64,000 bases of DNA, taken from Chelonoidis abingdonii (taxonomy: Eukaryota; Chordata; Testudines; Testudinidae). Shown here piece by piece: positions 10,454 through 23,619 of this stretch. Below the pieces are notes generated by a model. It was not told where the DNA came from. It made no database searches and saw only the letters and a list, made by a program, of their open reading frames with translations. Location: the NCBI RefSeq assembly GCF_003597395.2, contig NC_133771.1, positions 49,564,903 through 49,628,902 on the forward strand. The letters are read 5' to 3'. Both the position numbers and the translations under genes were made by a program. The first letter of the stretch is position 1. Every line of letters begins with the position of its first letter.

Positions 10454-12375
10454 GAAGTCCGTACAAATGCAATGTTTGTCAGGGAAGACTGGATTCTCCT
10501 CTGAAGAATATCAGCAGCTAATTTTTTGTTATTTTCCAAAAAACAACATGTAATTATCTAATTTGACAGTCCAGTTTTCTATTCTACGTTGGGTTCTTAT
10601 ATATATATACTCTGCTATTCTTGCAGTACAAGAGGTGGTCTTGGAACTTCAAAATAACACTTTATTTCCTGCCACATTTTCCTCTTTCACTTGAGCTGCT
10701 TTCCTCCACCCACCTCCCACTTTATCGAGTTGAAATTCACAAGGTTGTTTGTTTTTTCCTTCTTTATGTTCCAACATTATCAACACAATTGTGAAGAATT
10801 AAACTCATTACTTCTTTTTTACAAGGACTGAAAAGAGGAGAAAGACTTGGATTAACTGGAGAAGGCCGTTGGTAAGAAGGTCTCATTTGCCAAACACAAA
10901 ATTAGCAGAATATGGAATAATGTCTTTGCATTAGGGGCAAATTGGAAGGAACACATTTTGGAAAAGGAAGAGGGAAAAGGAGGGCAAGGAGGAAGGTGAC
11001 AGTGTGGATGTGAGGGGCAGAGGTTAAGTGAAGTGTCAGAGATTACATCAAGATTATGAGTTTATATTATGGGAAAGACTGTAACACTGAGGGTATGTAT
11101 ATTGATTCTGAAGAGACCTGAGACCTTCAGGAGGAACTATCAGAAAGTCACATTGAGATATAGGACTAGACAGAGATTTTTACTGTGTAGGCAAAGGGGC
11201 TGCTTTACTAAGTACAGATGTGCATGCAAAAATAAATGCTAACAAATAGCATGCAGAATATGAAAATGTACCACCTGATTTAGGTACATTTCTTAACAAA
11301 GAAAGGTGATCTAACTCACATTTTAAATTTATATATCAGTCAGATAAACCTCCTCCATTACACTTCCCCTCACCCTTTCTCGATTACCATCTCTTCCTCT
11401 TCTATCTCTAGTTTAAATTGTAAATTCTTTGGGGCAGGGACCTGGCCTTTTTATTTTTCTGCAAAGTACAACAATACACACCCATAGTATTGTATTAATA
11501 ACTATACCAAAACACAAGCCGAAATGGACCCTTTCAGAGAAAGAAAGAAGTGTCACAAATTGCTTCTCTCTTAGGCCAATTGGAAAACAGCCCCAAGCTA
11601 CTCAAAATATCTAAAATGGCAGCGAATGTAATGACATGGAGGAAATGTATGCAACATATAAAGACCTCTCGTCAAAAGACTAATGGAACTGTTCTCAAAC
11701 CAGAAATATATGCCCTTTATGTATAAATGTTAGGAGAATTTCTTACACTGAAGTCTTGAATCTCTTAACTTCTCTTCTTTTCAAGTACCACAGACAACTG
11801 CTACCGCCATAAACAGGGCATATTTGGCAATTGCCAAGATCTGGCGTGTACCCTCCCAGAAGAGGTATCTTAGTCATTTATTGTCCCTAAATACTGAAGT
11901 ATGTATTGATTCTTCATTGCTGTGTTAAAGGGTGGCTCCCAGTGCATTCTTGTGTAGTTAGATGAGCTGCCACGTCTCACTGAACTTAATTTTATGTGTC
12001 ACTGTGATCATATATGCCCAAAAGTCTGTGAGAGGAAGTCCCTGAAAATTACTTTTAAAAGAAAATTATTCTCGTGAATCCATGGGTTACCTGATAGACT
12101 CTTGTCTTTTATTGTGAATCTAAACAAATTCTACAACTTTATACTATTGAGTAACACAGTACAGGTACTGGTGATGATTCAAGCCTTCCTGGGGTTTGCT
12201 TTCATTGTTACCTTCAAAAGCAACAGAACACAAACCTCCATGCAAGTTTTTCTTGAGCTTGCCTGTTCCTCAGATTGTTCCTTGAAGGATCTTGCTATCC
12301 CTCTTCCCTAGTTCCCTCTGAGCCAGTGAAACAATCAAAACTGTATATACTATAGGATGAAAGCTAACAGACACA
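10454..12375. other. Mostly unassigned sequence
   Basis: A (TA)n run lies near 10599. AAATTCTTTGGGGCAGGGAC at about 11420 is the conserved core of the old L3/CR1-like LINE tail. A purine-rich patch lies at about 10955-11000. Otherwise no gene or clear repeat. Confidence 0.45.
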
Positions 12376-12625
12376 TGGGGTACATCCTACACAGGTATGT
12401 AAGAGTCACAGCATGACAGGGCTCAGGCTGCAGGGCTAAAAATTGCAGTGTAGAAGTTTGGGCTTGGGCTGGAGCCCAGACTCTGGGAGCCTCCTCCATC
12501 ATGGCTTCAGCTTGAGCCCAAATGTCTACACAGCAATTTTACAACCCAGCTGCCTGAGCCCCGTAAGCCCCAGTCAGCTGACCTCAGCCAGCTGTGGGTG
12601 TTCCACTGTTGTGTAGATGTCCCCA
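12376..12625. mobile_element. MITE with GGGGACATCTACAC-type ends
   Basis: The left end TGGGGTACATCCTACAC (12376-12392) and the right end GTGTAGATGTCCCCA (12611-12625) are inverted complements apart from small differences. The interior has its own palindromic core around GGGCTTGGGCTGGAGCCC and TTGAGCCCAAATGTCTACAC. The family is non-coding and a related fragment occurs at 28670-28795. The superfamily is not settled; no duplication could be fixed. Confidence 0.7.
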
Positions 12626-12819
12626 CGAGATCTGGTTATAGGGATGAGTCTGCAGAAAAGCTCTGCATCTGTATCCTAGAAATTGACACTTTGTTACACT
12701 ATACTTATGTAAAATGGTATAGTTAATCATCTGTGGCTGAAGAAGAACTTTATTAAGTTAATTTGAAATGACAATTCCTTATTTGTTCCAGGAATTAAAG
12801 GTATTGTCATACAGGACCA

Positions 12820-12900
12820 ATTCTTGAGCTCACTAAAGTCAATGGCGAAATTCCCATTGACCTCTAAGGGACTTGGATTTGGCCTCTACTACATAAACCC
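12820..12900. repeat. Dispersed CCATTGA motif repeat
   Basis: AAAGTCAATGGCGAAATTCC followed by CATTGACC and TTGGATTTGGCC. Same family of short old repeats as at 22905-22965. Confidence 0.4.
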
Positions 12901-13261
12901 AATGGATATTTATGATCTACAAAAAATTCTTCAAATAGTATATTTCTATTGCCTCTCTGCCACTCATAGATTATTGTGCTATTTTTGCATTCCCTAAATC
13001 ATATTATTTTTATGAAAGTATATCTAGCTATGACCATTTAAATCTTTAAAATAATCCATATCCCTTTTCCTTAGCATAATGACTGATTTCATTTGCTGTT
13101 AGAAAGTGTAATGAACTGAAAAATATTAGGGAGAGAGATTTTCTGTAACTTGCAATCCACCCAGTAGAGCTCCTACATATGATTTTAAAAGCAGAGTGGG
13201 GAAGAAAAACCTGGTCTAGAGAAGCTCCAGAAGGGAAACATCCAGTCAATGGCTAGGGCAC

Positions 13262-13470
13262 AAGTATGGCACCTCACAGACATGGGTTTAATTCCTTTCT
13301 ACACCACAGACTTCCTATGTGACCTTGGACTAGTCACTCTCTTTGTGCCTCAGTCCCCCCATGCGCAAAATAGGCAAAACAGCTTTTTCTCCACCTCACG
13401 TGGAGTATTGTGAAGATCAATACATTAAAGATTCTGAGGTACTCATAAATTGTAAAAATATAGAAGCTGC
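13262..13470 (+). repeat. MIR-like ancient SINE
   Basis: CTATGTGACCTTGGACTAGT, TGTGCCTCAGTCCCCCCATG and ATTGTGAAGATCAATACATT follow the sense MIR core and 3' part in order. This is the best preserved MIR-like copy here. Confidence 0.75.
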
Positions 13471-13870
13471 CATACTTACCACATCACAGGTCCATCTGGC
13501 CTAGTATCTTGTCTCCCACAGTGGCCCATACCAGAACTTCAGGCGGAGTGTACAGAACAGGGTAATTATGGAATGACTCAACTTTGTCTTCCACGCCTGG
13601 CTTCTGGTGGTCAAAATTACTGTGTTGTTCCAAACACAGGGATGTGTCCCAGATCTCTTAGCCAATAGCCATTGATGAACCTATTCTCCATGAATTTATC
13701 CAGTTCTTTTTTTAACCTAGTTATACTTTTGGCCATCACAACATCCCATGGTAATAAGATCCACAGGTCAAACGTGTGTTGTGTGAAAAGTATTTCCCCT
13801 TATTTGTATTAAACCTGCTGTCTATTAATTTCATCAGGTGATCCCTCATTTTTGGCAATGGAGTGTCCTA
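13463..13870 (-). mobile_element. CR1 LINE 3' end
   Basis: The plus strand reads ACAGGTCCATCTGGCCTAGT, AATAGCCATTGATGAAC, GAATTTATCCAGTTC and AGATCCACAGGTC, the antisense of the CR1 3' region that is present in sense at 43460-43808 (TAGATGGACCATTGGCCATT). The element is 5'-truncated and non-coding. Confidence 0.8.
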
Positions 13871-16800
13871 TAAGGTAGCTACAGTGCCAGAAAACATAAT
13901 TTTAAGGGAATACGTGGGCTGAAAACAAGTTGGACAATTTGAGGTTCCTATTGTGTATTACTTCCATAGATCCCTATTTTGCATCCCCTCCTTGTATTGG
14001 GCAACCGATCAAGTTAATGGGACTGGAGAAGCCGCAAAAAGGGCCCAAAGGTATTATTCTTTCATCACGGTTTTATTTAGTATCTATTTGTCCTCTTGCT
14101 TTCTGGAGTGCAATGATTGACTTCAGCAGCTTCTCAGCAGAGCCACTGCAGTAGTGGAATTCTGTTGCAGTTTAACTTGCAGAGAGAGCAGATTAATTTA
14201 TGATAAAAGTTTAAGTGTTTTTATTTTGCTACCATAGTATTTAACGTTTCAAAAATGTAATCCTCTGTGGTCAAAACACTTCAAACCCTATTATTAAAAA
14301 GGCTTCATCACCTCGTGGAATATGCATATGAAATTAATTGCTTCCACATTTTAACAATATCCTTGCAACAGAAAAAAAAAAGAGTACTGTTCATAAGATG
14401 GTTTTCTGAGTTATATAAACCACCCTGTTGATTGTAGCATCTCTTGTAAAATACTTTGTAAAATACAAACCACGGCCTGTATGCTATTTTCTTGCTGAGC
14501 TATAAAATAAAATATATTGTAACACTTTCATCTATATAACCACAAAATATTTGTTAAATGATTGGACATACTTATTAGGATTCAAGCATTTAGTCAATGT
14601 AGCAAGTACAAGTCAGAAAGACATGCAAGATCAGTCATATATTCCCACCAGCTGAATATACCCTCATTACTCACAGATTAATTCTTAAACAAAGGACCAG
14701 ATTCTAGATGTAGATCTGCATAGTTTCACTACATGTACACCAGTTACGCATCTAGCACACTCATTATAATTTAGACCTCTATATTACCCAGACCTGTCCT
14801 AAATTACATATTGTAGAGTCTAGCCTACTGTCAGTGCAGACTTACACTTCTGTCTGACATTCACTGGGGATATGTATTTGTATAAGTAGAAGACTTTGCA
14901 TACAATGGAATATTCTTATTATTTTTTCTCTATTGTCCCCACAAAGTGCAAGGAACTGTACAATCAAAAGAACTTCCTCCAAAGAACTTCGGGTGAACGC
15001 CCATTGACTTCAGTAGAACCAGTATTTCACCCTTACTCTCAAAAGGCAAAACAAACTGACAGAGAAATTGTAGAGGAAAGAAATTCAACAAACAAAAAAC
15101 ACAAAGTGACCAATTTACTACTAGGCATTTGATGGGATGTAGTGCACTGTACTCCATGTCACAAGTGTGAAAGGGAGAAATAAAGCCACCGTTCAAGGAC
15201 AAGATAAACAGATGCTTTGTGCCCTGAAATCATTCAAGCTCTCCAAAATATTTGCTCATTGCACACCCAGCTGGGCCAAAATGAATCTGCACTTATCTCT
15301 ATCTATGCATTTTGGACCCAATTCTCACCTAGTATGAAAAGTATCTCTGGGATCAGGTCCTATGTGCAAAATAAAGGCTTCAGTGGGACTACTCATGGGA
15401 ATAAAGAGAACAGGATCTGCACTGAGTGTGCAAAGATTTACAGTAACTGATCCTTATTAGGCACATAACGTGAAAAGGGCAAGACCTATAAAATCCAGGC
15501 AAAATATTCTACCTGGATCTTCAGCCAACAGAGCTACAACCAATGGGCCAAATACTGATCTGAATCACATAGGTGCAACTTTGGCATTTCCATGCTCATA
15601 TGTGAGAACTCTTGCTGTCGGGCTGTGTAGAGATACATGCAGTTCCAGGGGAACCCCTCAGAAAGTTTATATGCACTGGAAGCTGGTCCAAGTGTACCAG
15701 CGAGACAGATGCATTTGTGCAAACTGTAATGCTACCGTGCAAACTGCCATCTAAACATTAAGTACAGAAATTTCTAGTAAATTTCATGTCAGAGGTGTAG
15801 TAAAAAAAACTAATCACAGAAAAGTGAGGGAGGGAGGTCTAAACCACAGAAAGGTGAGGTGGGTGAAGAGGGGGGGAATTAAGAGTAAGAGTGTAGACAA
15901 ACCCTAACATTAGAGAACTACAACAACAACATAATTGCTGTGTTAGCATAATACTCTATAAGCAAAATTACTAAAGCTTATAGACTCATAGACTTTAAGG
16001 TATCTGTACCTCCTTTTGTTTGTATCTGACCTTTTTCCTGATTTTCCTGATTCTCTGCTCATTTACACCAGGTTCACACCAGTATAAATTAAGGTCAATG
16101 GAGCAGCACCACTGTAGTACTGGTGTAAAATCATGGTTCTCAAGCCGGATCCCAAGGAACAAAAAATAACTATGGACTCAACACTGCTCTCTGATATGGG
16201 GGTGCATATTACTGCTTCTCTTGACCTATACCCTTAGCCCCTTGTCAAATAATCACACAGGCCAAAATTTAAAGGTTGACTGGAAGAAATTTGGGGTAGG
16301 TTACTGGAATCTACAAAATCAGTTGACAAGTTGAGGGAACTCCCCCTGACCATTTTGAAATTCCAGATGATTTTTTATGTATTTTTAAAAACTAAACATA
16401 TTTTAAAAATATTTTATGCAAACAATAAACAAATGATTCTATTTACCTAAAATTCTCCACTACAATCACTTTAACTTAAACTACACATAAACAACCAGCC
16501 AGTGTAATTCATTCAGCCATATTCTTCTCTATCATTCTGGTGCAAACCCAACACGCAATAACCTCTTGTCAAGTCAATGGACGCTTTTCAAGTGACTTTG
16601 AATCAGACCCAATATTTCTCGTGTGTTTGTTTACACTCTCTTTTTCATTCTACTTTGCTTCTTCTCCGTGTATTTATTCCTAAAGGATTCTTTCTCTCAT
16701 CTATCCTTCTTTCTGAGACACTTTTCTAATTGTGTTTCTTTATTCAGCCTCTTTTTTCCCTTCCTTCTTCATATTGTTCTCTCTCCAGTTACTTCAAATA

Positions 16801-18739
16801 ATGATTTCTGACCTTTATTCATCCCCTTATATCATGCAGTGGCCCATTTTTCACATTCTCCTTTATTTACCATACAGAAGGGGACTAAATTCCAAGAAAT
16901 CAATGGAAAGCTCATGAGAGAAGGAAAGTATCTACACAACAGTATTCCTCACATCAAATGCATAGCCACCTTTTGATCTTCCATGTTCGTGGTGAATTTA
17001 TTCATCTCCAAACATGCTTCAGGCACGGAGGGAGGAGATGGAAAACAGCCATGATCCAATTTGGCATGTTGCCCTCTTAAAGAGCATAGATAACAGTTTA
17101 TTTGCTCAGAATAACAGCTATCACAGTGAAACATCAATGTGGCAAGCAGGCGCAAGGAAGTGACAGGACTGGAAGAGAAGAGGTCAGGCCATACATCCCT
17201 GGTGTGGGCACTGGCTAAATCCTTGCTCTCCTCCACTCAATGCATCTCTCCCTGATCTGCTGACATTAAAAGAGAGATGATATGGCCCTAAGGCAACAAT
17301 CAATGTAATTCAGATTTACTTATTTTCAGAATATAGTGTCAAGATAATTAGGACACATATCAGACATACTAGCTGGCATTTAGCCCACGGATACATATTT
17401 TATTATTCCTGCTGCACTAATCTCCATCAACACACTTCACTCTTTGTTCTTCTTTCAGCTTCAAGAACAATCAAAGATTCTGCTGTACAACAAAGAAATG
17501 TAAAAATGAATATTAGGACTTCCTCTGTGTCAGAGGCAGACAAAGAACACCATACAGCCTGAAATTATCATCAGAACCACATGGATTATAAAGATTTATT
17601 GCCAGTTCATATAGAAAGTATTCTTGTCCAATTTACTCTTGATTACCACACAGAACTAAAGTGAACATCTTTACTGATCTGAAATGTTTCAAACACATTT
17701 TATATTTCACCAAAAGTATTTACACATTCTTAATCCACTTTACAAAGTACAAAGAACAGATCCATTATTTATCTAGCTCCTGTCACTAAACAGGAACCAG
17801 CTGACTGAGTCAGCCTGAGGCAATGTGCAAAATGCCTCTGCTGAATGGACAACTATGTGAATTATTAACTAGAAGACTGAGGAATGATCTCATACTAGTT
17901 ATGGCATAAGCACGGAGTGTTACAGTACTGACTTACAGACTCTTCAACAGGACCACTATTGCCACCCATCAGCGAGTCTGCTCAGGCAGTATATAGTCAT
18001 ACAGATGCCTTGAGCCAAGCCAGTAGAAAACTTTTACAGAATTAAACAAATATAAATCAACATAATTAAAATCACAGAACTATAAACATGCTCTAGGGAA
18101 AAACCCTACACTACCAGGCAGGTGGACCCGATGATCTTTTCCATTTTCACCTTCCCTTCTGTGATTTAAAAATTCCAAGATGTGTAAGTTTCTGAGCAAT
18201 TTTCCAGCTTTCAGATCACCTCTTTTTACCAGTATCACAGGAATGGCCATCCCCTTGTCAGCGTCTAAGTGAAAATGTACTGCTGCCATTAACATTCACA
18301 GCTAGCTGACACATGAACCTTTGTATGATCACAGAATTCCTGGTCTCTATGAAACCAACATACTATATGCCCTAATAGAAGAGACAGATAACTTAATTTC
18401 TGTGTGTAGCTATGTTGCTGCTCTAACTAATTAGGAGCACAGGCTGAAAATTCAGTATGAAGAGACAGGAACAATACCGTACATTTATTCACTAACACTG
18501 AAGACACTAATACAATCATTTTAAGATAATTCCAAATTTATTTCTTTTCTGAAAAGGGCTGTATAAAAATGACTCTGTCTTACTCCTCAGATCTGTTTCC
18601 TTTGTGTATTCAGAGCTGTATATGTTTAGATTATGGGCTAACAAATGTTTACTTCTGCAGATGCCTGGAAAGCCAATACAACCATGGAAGAGTCAATTAG
18701 ATTATTTAGCTTCCAGAATCTTTTACGCCAAAATCATTC
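13871..18739. other. Largely unique AT-rich sequence
   Basis: No gene seen. Short traces of the dispersed CCATTGA repeat occur (about 15000-15030 and 15370-15400). A partial palindrome with TTTACACCA at 16063 and TGGTGTAAAA at 16122 suggests a MITE relic. A pyrimidine-rich stretch lies at 16620-16800. Confidence 0.5.
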
Positions 18740-18845
18740 ACATTATTATTATCATTATTACTATTATTGAACTCAAGTAGCTACCACAGTATGCTAGATG
18801 TTATCCACATATTTTCTGCCCTAAAGAGTTTGCAATCTAAGAAGA
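18740..18845 (-). repeat. (ATT)n tract and old LINE 3'-end fragment
   Basis: An ATT-rich run (18743-18770) is followed by TGCCCTAAAGAGTTTGCAAT, the antisense of the conserved L3/CR1-like tail whose sense form (aaactctttggggca) is near 11420. Confidence 0.45.
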
Positions 18846-18868
18846 AAGCTAACATATGAATGGTACCA

Positions 18869-19929
18869 TGTGTAGCCTTATGTTTAACCCTTTTACAAGA
18901 CTATGATAAATTTTGTGCAAAGTATGCCTTGAGAGGTATCATTTGAAAATTCATAATTTGCTGATCATTATTGTCCTGGTAAAATATGTGTGGCAACATT
19001 GGATGTAAACTTTTAGAATTCCACTGCATAAGGTATGTTCCAAATCTAGGAAAACAGCTTTAAAGCAGTTCCCTAGAGACAAAGGCTAGCCAGCATGTCA
19101 GCATAATCAAAGGGACTTTCCTGGTCAGAAAGAAGGCTGTGAGCAAGAAATTTACATCTTGACAATGGAACACCTGAAAACAGACTTGCTATTGTCTGAA
19201 TCCCAGCTGGAGATGCTCCTCAAAGAGGAGGAAAATACATAAAAATGAGGAATAAAGATCCTAAATCACCTCTCTCCTCTCATCTCTACTCAAGATAGCC
19301 ACAATATCTGAAGCACAATGAAAGAAGCACTGCACTGAGGGAGGGATCCTGGCTGAAAGGCATGCAGTCAGTAAGACTCCAAAATCCTGTGGTGAGACAC
19401 TTTGCTTTGAATTCATTTATCTAATGCTAGGTATTAGTTCGCATTTTACCTTTTTTTTTTGTAAACAATTCTGACTTTTATGCCTCATTACTTGTAATCA
19501 CTTCAAATCTACATTTCTGTAGTTAATAAACTTGTTTTATTGTTTTATCTAAACCACCATGTGTTTGAATTGAAGAGTTTGGAAAACTCCATTTGAGATA
19601 ATAAAGTCTGTGCACATCATTTTCTATTAATAAAATGATGGATTTTCTATGTGTTTGTATTCTCTAGGAGGAAAGTACGAGATGCACATTTCAGGGGACA
19701 AATCTGGGACTGGGAATTTGCTGGTATCTCTCTGCAATATAATTCAGGAATGGCTGGCTAGCAGTACTCATATAACTGAGCTAGGAGTAATTTATATGCT
19801 AGAGGCTGCGTGTGAGCAGGCCAGGAGTTGTTGCTCTCACAGCAAAGCAGTGTAAAGGGCACTTCAGGTTGGAGAATTGAGGGGACACAGCTGTTCAGCA
19901 GTCCAAATTGTACCCTGTGGAATGTCACA
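18869..19929 (+). mobile_element. Solo LTR of an endogenous retrovirus-like element
   Basis: A 1061-bp segment opens with TGTGTAGCC and closes with GAATGTCACA, giving the TG...CA ends of an LTR. A polyadenylation signal AATAAA lies at 19525-19530 and fixes the plus orientation. The sequence agrees with a dispersed turtle LTR family that I recognise. No internal retroviral region follows, so it is a solo LTR. The flanks do not show a clean short duplication. Confidence 0.68.
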
Positions 19930-20484
19930 CCAGGATAAAACACAACATATAAATAACTATCTGTAACAGTCCCTCTACCTAGCCATTTGTAATTTCTTGC
20001 AAGTGCCCAGTAAAAGTGGATCTTGGGGAGTGTGACAATCAAGTTTCAGCCACCCCATTGAGAGAGCAGAAGGTTTCAACCCCCAAAATGAGCTGTAGAA
20101 CCAACTGATTGCATACAGGATTATTGTACTATAGAAGTACATTAAGTAAAGCATTTTATAAAAGCTTATAATGTTTTGGACTTAATGGTCATTATGAGAT
20201 ATGCATAGAGACTGTATATAGAAAACTGTCCTCAAAACCTGTACTAAACCTCACAGCAGGAAAGGAATCCTCCCAAGCCAGGTACTTATACAAAATAGGC
20301 TCCAAGCAATCATCCCATTGTCCAGCACAGGAAAAGACAGTGATAGACCATTACTGTTAATGGGAAGACATTGAAGATACCCAGGCTATCTAGACAAGAG
20401 GGAATCTCCCCACTCCGAATAACCATGCTTCACCATGGACTGAGAGAAGAAAATAGGAAAAAGTCTTTTAAAAACTGGCTTGGA

Positions 20485-20580
20485 ACTGAGGCCCCAGGTC
20501 TACACTATAAGTTTACATTGGTATAACTGCATCACTCAGAGGTGAACATTGATGTTCGAGCCATGGAAAACCCAGGGTTC
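20485..20580. repeat. MITE fragment (TCTACACT type)
   Basis: CCCAGGTCTACACTATAAG and CACTCAGAGGTGAACATTG match the ends and body of the family also seen at 44722-44895. Only one end is present. Confidence 0.5.
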
Positions 20581-20589
20581 AAGAATGGC

Positions 20590-21075
20590 ATTGCTGGAAG
20601 GGAGGGGGAGTAGTTAGATAAGACCTGATAAGTAGTGAGGGACAGGGTTGTGAAGACTCTTGAACAACTACTCTACGGAAAAGAAGCTTGAACCTGCTAT
20701 GGTAGAAGAGAAGAGGGTGAAATAGTCACAACAACAGACAAATAAGATGACTGTAGTAGCTACATGCTGAACTGACTGTAGGACCATTACATGGGTGTTT
20801 GGGACATCATAAAGAAAGAGGCCATGGTAGTATGTACAAGAGAAGAGAAGGGCCTTAAGAGTTTTAGCTGTGTGGACAGAAAGAAAAGGTGAGATCTTAA
20901 ATGTATTATGTAGCTGTAACATATGGATGCAGCCTGGAATTGTGGGAGGAGTCAAAGATGATTCCCATGACGGGAAGGCAGTGTCAACACTGACCAGAGA
21001 ATAGGAAAAATGAGGAGGAATCCTGAGGTAGGAGGAAAAATCTGATGTGGAGTTCAGTTCTGAAAGTGACATGTA
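20590..21075 (+). repeat. Old LINE 3' UTR-like repeat
   Basis: AGTTTTAGCTGTGTGGACAG, GAGATCTTAAATGTATTATG, GATGCAGCCTGGAATTGTGG and GTCAAAGATGATTCCCATGA occur in the order of an old non-coding LINE tail widespread in amniotes (L2/L3-like). The family name is from memory of the pattern and is not firm. Confidence 0.4.
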
Positions 21076-23383
21076 TTATCATATGCCAAAATATTCAATG
21101 ACATTAAACAAAACACACAGAAAATTAGATTTAAGCCTTAAGTTTTCTAAAAATATATTTTAATGTTGTTAATAAAAAAAAACTGATGAGTAAGAATATT
21201 TAATTTGTTGAGGTTTTTTTTGCATTTTTGATAAAACTGTCGAGATGTAAATATTGAAAGAGCAAACTCCCTGCACAGTGAGTGCAAAGTTTACCCATCA
21301 CCACCATATTTGTCTAATAGTAGCAACTTCTAAAACAGAGAAACAGTTAAACTTAAAATACTGAAATGGTTTAAAACCAAGGACATATACAATAGCACTT
21401 CCTGGACTTGAACATTTTCCAGTGCCAGCAATACAACCAAGCTGTCATTCACTGGAATAAGCTACATATATTACAGTAGAGGAGTCATAAAATTGTGGCT
21501 ATGGTAAATGTCACTATTGTCATTCTGACTGATATTTTTGTGTTGCTACTTCTCAACCAACTCAATTACCCTCCAAAGATTCATATCTTTCTGGTGATAC
21601 TATGGCTGACTAAGCACTGACTTAAAGATCAAAGCACAGTCTAGGAAATTAACCTAAATTTGTTTTTAAGATACAAAATCGTTGCCTTTGTAAGTACTTT
21701 ATATACACCACAGGAAGACATGACTATAGCAATTCCCTCCCCCTTTTATAATTCCCTTCAGAAATCATTACTAGTAGTTATTGTGTAGAGCTAATAAAAA
21801 CAAGACAAAATAAATATTATTCCTTTCTTATATCAATTTAGTCATCAGCCTTAATGTATGTTTCCCCAAATTATTGAATAAAAATACAAGACCACAGTAA
21901 TTTCCTAAGCAACAGTGCAGAAAATGGATGGAGAACAAAATAAACTCCATGTTTTACATAAATAGTCCAGCTGTGTAATGTACTAGTTTCTTTCCTGTGG
22001 TCTGTGTATAATTCACTATAATATTTCTCTGCTCTATTTCAAATAAAGCAGTTGGAAGCCCGATCGGAAAAGTGCAAAAGTGTAAAACTGATTTCAAAAT
22101 ATGCAAATATACCAGAGATTCACATAAATACAGCAAACATTCACAAAATGTGCTAATTCAATTATATAACAAAATACCAGCTATACACTTCAAGTGGAAA
22201 ACAGTCATCAATAGCTAAGTGCTAGAATCAAAATACCCCCTACCTATCATACTGCAAAAACAAACACAGAGCAGGTAATCTAATACTCAAAATCTAGGAA
22301 AGGGAAACAGAGGTCACGGCTGTCCAAAAAAGAAAAAAAAGGGGCAATCCATCTTACAGCACCTAAAATATTCCCCATTTTTACTCATGAGTAAGCTTCC
22401 TTACCTTGCTGTGCCTCTTTTAAGGAGCAAACAGACTCACTTAGATTCTCAAATACATTCATCCACATGTTACTATGCAAATAAATAACTTAATGACTTA
22501 ATGGCAGCATAAGCGTGCCCAAAGAGGCATATTTATTCATGCAAGCTCTGGGGATGCTGAGCAAAGAAAATACATCAGAACTTAATAGGCAAATAAATAT
22601 TCAACCAACCAGTAGAATTCTGAACACTCTACTATACTTGGGAGCTTCAGAAGCTTTCTACTGATACCTAATAATGCCTTTGGGTCAAGCTCCTAGAGTT
22701 TTTCTAACTGAGTTTCATTGCATAACTACTGTAGACTATTTCCTATGCTTTTTCAAACAGTGTATCATTTCAAACTAAAAATAGACGATGGATCATGCCA
22801 CAAACAGAAATTCTGAGGCATGTCATGAAAAAAAATGCGTGGACAATACCAGAAATCTCATAAAAGAAGTTTCTACACCATCCAGACTGACTTTATATTA
22901 TATGGACCATTGATGTCAATGGCAAAATTCCCATTGATGTCAGTGGGCCCAGGATTTCACCCTATATTTCAGCAATTATGGGACGAAGAATGTGAATACA
23001 GCAGAAGATTTGTTTATGATGTTCTAAATAAGCCCTTTTTTCCATTTAATCTTTGAATACCCATAGGTTTTACATGGTTAACGTGGAAGTGTTTAAGCCG
23101 TACACACTATACTATACAGAAGTACACTATTAAAAAGGTATGATGAACTGGGAAAAACTATATTTAAACAGTTTTTAATATTACACGAATAACTTCAGGC
23201 TCTTACAGTTTGTTTACAAGTTCAAGAAAGTTTGGAACCTAAACCAATTTTAAATGATCAATAAAAGATGTGCATTACTTTATATGATATCCCTTCACAT
23301 ACAGCCACTGTTTTCATACCAAGCTAATCCTTGTTCTGGTATATGACCAAATGAGTCTGCAAAAAGCAGGTGCCTGGATGGCA
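21076..23383. other. Mostly unassigned AT-rich sequence
   Basis: No gene seen. GTCAATGGCAAAATTCCCAT and GTCAGTGGGCCCAGGATTTC at about 22914-22956 form one well-preserved copy of the dispersed CCATTGA repeat. Confidence 0.5.
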
Positions 23384-23391
23384 CTCTATAC

Positions 23392-23611
23392 CAGTGGTTC
23401 TCAAACTTTTGTACTGGCAACTCCTTTCACATAGCAATCCTCTGTGTGTGACCACCCCCTTATAAATTAAAAACACTTTTTTATATATTTAACACCATTA
23501 TAAATGCTGGCTGCAAAGCAGAGTTTGGGATGGACGCTGACAGCTCGCGACCCCCCATGTAATAATCTTGTGACCCCTGAGGGGTCCCGACCCCCAATTT
23601 GAGAACCCCTG
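23392..23611. mobile_element. hAT MITE with 8-bp duplication
   Basis: The 220-bp element starts CAGTGGTTCTCAAACTTTT and ends TTTGAGAACCCCTG; these are inverted complements and typical of hAT ends. It is bordered by a perfect 8-bp direct repeat CTCTATAC (23384-23391 and 23612-23619), the length that hAT transposases make. There is no transposase, so it was moved in trans. Confidence 0.95.
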
Positions 23612-23619
23612 CTCTATAC